Assembly (NCBI RefSeq): GCF_004208415.1
Contig: NZ_CP035758.1
Location: 1,302,001 to 1,366,000 of the forward strand
DNA length: 64,000 nt
Direction of reading: 5' to 3'
Origin: Ktedonosporobacter rubrisoli
Lineage (GTDB): Bacteria > Chloroflexota > Ktedonobacteria > Ktedonobacterales > Ktedonobacteraceae
Each line of letters opens with the position of its first letter. The stretch's first letter is position 1. Made by a program: the position numbers and the translations under genes. The notes under the pieces are model-generated. The model was not told the DNA's origin. It saw only the letters and a program-made list of their open reading frames with translations, and did not search any database. Below, piece after piece: positions 59,963 through 64,000 of the stretch.

Positions 59963-62900
59963 ATGGCCGCGGCGTATACGTTGATCTGGCTTCCAGAACA
60001 GCAGGCCTACGCGCTCTCTCTTCGTGGACAGACCAGCATGCAACTCTTTTCTGGAGAGGATGAGAGATGGTTTGCATGGCTTGCCACCTGTTCTTCCTTT
60101 GCTTTCCAGGGCCAATCTGGTCATCTCACACTGCGCAAAGAGACCAGAAAGCGTGGGAAAGGCTACTGGTACGCCTATCGTACCCGGCGCCAGCGGACCA
60201 GGAAGCGGTACGCTGGCCGTAGTGACGATCTGACGCCCGCACGCTTAGAGGCATGTGCTGCTAGCTTTACAGATACCGAGCACGCATCCACATCGTTGCC
60301 GATCCCGGTTCCCCTGCCCAACCTCTCGCCTGTGTTGGAGCCAAAGCTGCATCTCCCTCATTTGCAAGACCCGCTGGTTACTCGCTCACGCCTCTTGACC
60401 CGGCTGAATGCCGCGCTCCAGCACAAAATGATACTGATCTCAGCCCCTGCTGGTTTTGGCAAAACCATCCTGGTGCGCCAATGGATCGAGACACAGAGCC
60501 AGGACACGCAGACAGCATGGCTCTCGCTTGATCCAGAGGACGACGATCCCATCCGCTTCTGGCATTATGTGCTGACCGCCTGCCTGGCCTTTTCTGGCCA
60601 ACCTTCTCAGCATGCGCTCAGGCACCTCTCCACTGATGGACCTTTTTTTCCATTGTCGTTGCTTAAAAAGATCCTCACCGCCTTTTTAAATGACCTCATC
60701 AAGCTACCTTCTCCCTGTCTACTCGTCCTTGAAGATTACCATGTCATCACATCCTCCCAGATCCACGAATCGTTAGCTTTTGTCATCGACCACTTGCCTC
60801 CTACGCTCCACCTGGTCCTGACGACCCGTGCCGAGCCGCCCCTGCCGCTGGCATCCTGGCGAGCGCATAGAGAACTTGTGGAGCTTAGAGCCAATGAGTT
60901 GCGCTTTTCTCATGATGAGATCACCACCTTCCTGCACCAGGCACTCCCATTTGCGCTCCCCACGGAGCTGCTCCAGCCTCTTGAAGCTCATATGGAAGGC
61001 TGGCCCACTGGCTATCTTCTCCTCTCCCTGGCTTTGCAAGGAAAAAGTGAGCGCAAGGACATCGAGCAAGTGCTTGCCAACTTCTCTGGCAGCCATCGCT
61101 ATGTGCTTGACTACTTTGCTCTCGACGTGCTCTCCGCTCAGCCCAAAGCCTTCCAACGCTTCCTATTGCAAACCAGCCTACTGGGCCGCATGACTTCCTC
61201 CCTCTGTGCTGCTGTCACCGGGTACCAGAATAGCCAGCAGCTCCTCAGCGAGGCGGAGCGTGCTGGCCTCTTCCTGCAAGCGCTAGGGGGCGAGCCTGCG
61301 TGGTATCGCTATCATGCTCTGTTTGCTGAAGCACTCCAGGAAGAGGCGCGTCACCGGCTGGAAAAAGAGGAGTGGCAAGGATGTTTGAGCCGCGCCAGCA
61401 CCTGGTATGAGCAGCATGGAATGTTCGCCGAAGGAATCGAGGCTGCCCTTGAGGCTGAAGCATGGACACGTGCGGCAACCATGATGGAACGATTTCTTAA
61501 CATGCAGAACCGCAGTATCATGTATGAACATGCCACAGTGCTCCGCTGGCTTGAACGCTTGCCCGATCAGACTCTGGAAACCCATCCGGGACTCTGCATC
61601 AACTATGCGGCAGCGCTCCTGTTCACCTTAGATCGCTACTCCCCAGCCACGATGGCCCTCATCGAGGAGCTACTGAGCAGGGCCGAACGCCTACATGAGC
61701 GAGAGGAAGCGTGGGATAAATTGAGTGAAGCGCTCTCCTGTCATGCGGAGGTGGCGCGCTGGCAGGGGAACGTACCCCAGGCAATCCGTCTGGCCCGGCA
61801 AGCGCTCCACCTCCCAGCGGACTCACAGGCGCCATGGCAAGGTACCAGCATCGTAGCTTTGGCAACAGGCGAACTTTGTGCAGGAAGGCCCCAGGAGGCC
61901 CGACGCTTGATGCTGGAAGGGATGGCGCGCTTCGAGACTCCGCTTCCGTGGTACGACACACGCGGAGTCGCTTTTACGCTCGCCGACATCAGCTTACGGC
62001 AAGGTGAGCTGCGTCAGGCCGAGCAATCCTATCGCCACCTGCTCGCTACGGCCAACGACAATCCCGTCGAGCGAGTGCAGGCGCATCTTGGTCTGGCACA
62101 GCTCGCCTACGAGTGGAATGATCTGATTGTTGCGGGCGAGCACGTGGCCCAGGCTCTAGAACTGGGGCGCACTCATCTTGAGGAGCTGGGACCATACTAC
62201 GTGGAGACTGGTATTCGCTTCCCCTGCGAGTTGCTCCAAGCTCGCTTGCAGCAGGCTCGTGGCAACTACGCGCAGGCGTTGCAAACCTTGCAAGCGCTGG
62301 TATCTCATGCACAAGAGCAGCTGTGGAACTACCGCTATTACGTCCAGCTGTGGAGCTACCTCTATCGAGTGGCGCTTGCGCAACAGGCCGAACTGAGCCT
62401 GGCCTGCGGCGAGCTGACAGCCGTAGAACGATGGCAGGAAACCTGCCGCCAGCTTGGCGAGCATTTCCACGTCTTCCAGCAGGAGCAAGAAGCGCTGCTT
62501 TGTGCTCACTTCCTGATCTTGCGAGGAGAGATCCCGCAAGCCCTCCACCTCCTGAAACGCTGGCAAGATGACGCGCGGGCCAACAGGCGTCTTCGCAGCG
62601 AGCTAGAGATCTCACTGCTCATGGCCCTGGCCTACGCTGCCAGTTCACAACCCTCTCAAGCAGAACAGGCGCTGACAGAGGCGCTGAGGCTGGGGCAGGC
62701 CCAGAGCTTTCAACGTCTCTTCCTGGAGAAGGGAGAGACATTGGCAACCTTGCTGCGAGCATACCTACTAGATGCGCGTGAGGAGTCGCTGATTTGCTAT
62801 GGGCGGGACGTGCTACGGGCTTTTGCTGGTTCGGGGACCAAATCTTATCCCGCATCTCAAGCGACTTCGATAGGGCTTTGGGAGTCCTTGACGGAAGCCG

Positions 62901-63073
62901 AGCAGCGCGTGCTTGGCCTGCTGGTTGCAGGCCGCTCCAATCCGCAGATCGCTGAGGCATTGGTGGTTTCGATCAATACCATCAAGACACACGTGCAGAG
63001 TATCTACCGCAAGCTGGGCGTCAAGAGTCGTTGGGAGGCATGCGAAGCCGCACGTCGCCTTGACATCTTCTAG
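59963..63073 (+). CDS. Large LuxR-family (MalT-like) regulator with N-terminal Arm-like segment
   Basis: The 1036 aa protein starts MAAAYTLIWLPEQQAYALSL. It has a basic segment, KRGKGYWYAYRTRRQRTRKR (about residue 65), that resembles the Arm-type binding region of tyrosine recombinases. A STAND/NB-ARC-like ATPase follows, with Walker A LISAPAGFGKTILVRQW (about 160-175) and VLEDYHVI as Walker B. A TPR-like helical region runs from about 430 to 940, and a LuxR HTH closes the chain (LTEAEQRVLGLLVAGRSNPQ, then TIKTHVQSIYRKLGVKSR). MalT-type regulators are activated by ligand binding and ATP. GGGAGC lies before ATG 59963. Confidence 0.87.
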   Translation: MAAAYTLIWLPEQQAYALSLRGQTSMQLFSGEDERWFAWLATCSSFAFQGQSGHLTLRKETRKRGKGYWYAYRTRRQRTRKRYAGRSDDLTPARLEACAASFTDTEHASTSLPIPVPLPNLSPVLEPKLHLPHLQDPLVTRSRLLTRLNAALQHKMILISAPAGFGKTILVRQWIETQSQDTQTAWLSLDPEDDDPIRFWHYVLTACLAFSGQPSQHALRHLSTDGPFFPLSLLKKILTAFLNDLIKLPSPCLLVLEDYHVITSSQIHESLAFVIDHLPPTLHLVLTTRAEPPLPLASWRAHRELVELRANELRFSHDEITTFLHQALPFALPTELLQPLEAHMEGWPTGYLLLSLALQGKSERKDIEQVLANFSGSHRYVLDYFALDVLSAQPKAFQRFLLQTSLLGRMTSSLCAAVTGYQNSQQLLSEAERAGLFLQALGGEPAWYRYHALFAEALQEEARHRLEKEEWQGCLSRASTWYEQHGMFAEGIEAALEAEAWTRAATMMERFLNMQNRSIMYEHATVLRWLERLPDQTLETHPGLCINYAAALLFTLDRYSPATMALIEELLSRAERLHEREEAWDKLSEALSCHAEVARWQGNVPQAIRLARQALHLPADSQAPWQGTSIVALATGELCAGRPQEARRLMLEGMARFETPLPWYDTRGVAFTLADISLRQGELRQAEQSYRHLLATANDNPVERVQAHLGLAQLAYEWNDLIVAGEHVAQALELGRTHLEELGPYYVETGIRFPCELLQARLQQARGNYAQALQTLQALVSHAQEQLWNYRYYVQLWSYLYRVALAQQAELSLACGELTAVERWQETCRQLGEHFHVFQQEQEALLCAHFLILRGEIPQALHLLKRWQDDARANRRLRSELEISLLMALAYAASSQPSQAEQALTEALRLGQAQSFQRLFLEKGETLATLLRAYLLDAREESLICYGRDVLRAFAGSGTKSYPASQATSIGLWESLTEAEQRVLGLLVAGRSNPQIAEALVVSINTIKTHVQSIYRKLGVKSRWEACEAARRLDIF

Positions 63074-63405
63074 CGTTTTCCTTTCCCTCGCTGGCTCAAG
63101 AGAGCGTCTTCTGTTTCCTGTCTTCACAAGATCACCTGTTAAATCACCTGAAGGAAGGATGCTGCTTCCGCCTCTGCCATCCTATACTTGTTCCACAAGA
63201 GAAGAAAGCACACAAGCCAGGCAAGGGATCTCCTGCTCGCTAGAGGAGATGTTCTTGCTTTCAATCGATGGATCAAGAAAGGCGAAAAATAAATGAAAAC
63301 TGAGCATTCATCAGTTCTGGAGGCTCAATGGCTGATGTACAGGAGTGACACAACCTCTCAGGCGAATACTGTCGCTCTGTTGGTGCAACCAGAGGAGGAA
63401 CTGTG
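63074..63405. other. Intergenic region before the MFS gene
   Basis: About 330 bases with no coding signal of note. A strong AGGAGG site sits just before the MFS start at its right edge. I see no palindrome or repeat. Confidence 0.35.
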
Positions 63406-64000
63406 ATGCCTGGACCTCTCTCAAACAAACATCAAGCTCCCAAACTGTTCTCTATCAGGAGCATGTTTGTGCCGCTGCACAATCGCAATTTTTCCCTGTT
63501 GTTCGGTGGACAGCTCATCTCTAATATAGGAGATGCGTTATATTACGTTGCGCTTCCCTGGTTTATGTTGAGTAATGGTGGCGGAGCGCAGGCCCTGGGC
63601 ATTGTGCTAGGGGTCTTTGGCGTCGCACGCATTGGCGGCACACTGCTTGGAGGTGCCTTGAGCGACAAGTTGCAACCACGTCGCGTTATGTTCGTGACCG
63701 ACATCATGCGCATGGTTCTCATGGCGTTCCTCTCCTTCCTGATGTTTCAGAGACACCCCATGCTGTGGTCGCTTTGCCTCGTCTCTGCTCTGCTAGGTTT
63801 CTTCGGCGGCCTGTTTCTTCCAGCAAGCATGTCGATGGTGCCTTCACTTCTGGACGGCGATGAGTTGCAGGCGGGTAACTCGCTGATGAACAGTGCGACG
63901 CAACTGGCCTCGGCAGCAGGGTTAGGTATGGCGGGAATTGTGGTCGCGTAGCTGCAACCAGCGGGCTCGCTGGGCCTGGATGCAGCTACCTTCATCGCCT
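63406..64000 (+). pseudogene. MFS transporter gene (MFS_3-like) with an in-frame stop
   Basis: The frame from ATG 63406 (AGGAGG seven bases upstream) gives LFSIRSMFVPLHNRNFSLLF, then LISNIGDALYYVALPWFMLS and SDKLQPRRVMFVTDIMRMVL, the first five helices of an EntS-like MFS protein. A TAG at 63949-63951 interrupts it after MAGIVVA. The same frame then continues LQPAGSLGLDAATFIA to the edge, which fits the next helix region. This is a nonsense mutation or read error in one base. The gene runs past the right end of the window. Confidence 0.72.

Noticed and set aside
62046..62615. 189-codon minus-strand frame in the LuxR regulator gene
   Set aside because: Arg- and Ala-rich antisense reading of the TPR-like region, with no independent support.
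1..64000. tRNA or rRNA genes
   Set aside because: I saw no cloverleaf-like or rRNA-like stretch, but I cannot run a covariance search. A tRNA scan would settle it.

Overview
The window looks like a piece of a large, IS-rich chromosome from a Ktedonobacteria-type Chloroflexota bacterium. This is inference from gene content: MalT-like LuxR regulators, IS66 elements with only a tnpC gene, an ISKra4-type element, an F420-type LLM oxidoreductase, many methyltransferases and stand-alone DinB, VOC and HEAT proteins. There is no rRNA, tRNA or CRISPR array that I can see, and no phage structural module.

Layout. 1-2.8 kb: remnant of a CPBP protease, a VOC protein, three paralogous 71-73 aa XRE-type repressors and a coupled pair of unknown small genes. 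2.9-4.2 kb: two copies of a ~185 bp MITE-like repeat flank an esterase gene; the second copy cuts off a response-regulator gene after about 12 codons. 4.3-9.6 kb: truncated histidine phosphatase, Fes-like esterase, frameshifted MFS gene, an unknown protein and a recombinase fragment. 9.6-12.9 kb: two oppositely oriented IS66 elements enclosing a 131 bp MITE with the same termini; a second, identical MITE lies at 6.35 kb. 13-26 kb: NUDIX, DinB, methyltransferases, CPBP protease, racemase, a NarL-type two-component pair, a FAD monooxygenase, an amidohydrolase and HEAT genes or relics.

26.3-33 kb is a coherent sugar-uptake locus: binding protein, two permeases, GH4 alpha-galactosidase (melA) and a divergent LacI regulator. 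Copies of a CACGTGTACA-type operator lie just downstream of the -10 box of three promoters. 33-35.4 kb: a TrmB regulator divergent from a RidA-like protein and an EamA exporter, with two palindromes between them. 35.5-37.8 kb: an ECF sigma factor overlapping a membrane-anchored PQQ beta-propeller protein, with a possible autoregulatory ECF promoter and a strong terminator. 38-41.6 kb: LLM oxidoreductase, aminoglycoside nucleotidyltransferase-like protein, and a TetR regulator followed by a membrane protein.

41.5-44.2 kb is a ~1364 bp tandem duplication of a methyltransferase gene, with relics of both neighbouring genes at the junction. 44.1-49.7 kb is a catabolic-type operon on the minus strand: GAF-LuxR regulator, cyclase, MFS, FAH-family hydrolase, CoA ligase. 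49.8 kb holds an array of five adjacent palindromes. 50-54 kb: a YjhG/YagF-type dehydratase with a frameshift near its N-terminus, DUF6194, VOC and ABM monooxygenase proteins. 54-56 kb: an ABC-2 exporter whose permease is frameshifted in a run of six G. 56-64 kb: HEAT-like protein, ISKra4-type element, ClbS/DinB-TPR protein, a 1036 aa LuxR regulator with an Arm-like N-terminal segment, and an MFS gene with an in-frame stop.

Four genes carry a single-base frameshift and one a nonsense codon. With relics of at least six further genes, this marks either a decaying accessory region or residual sequencing error; raw-read checks would separate the two.
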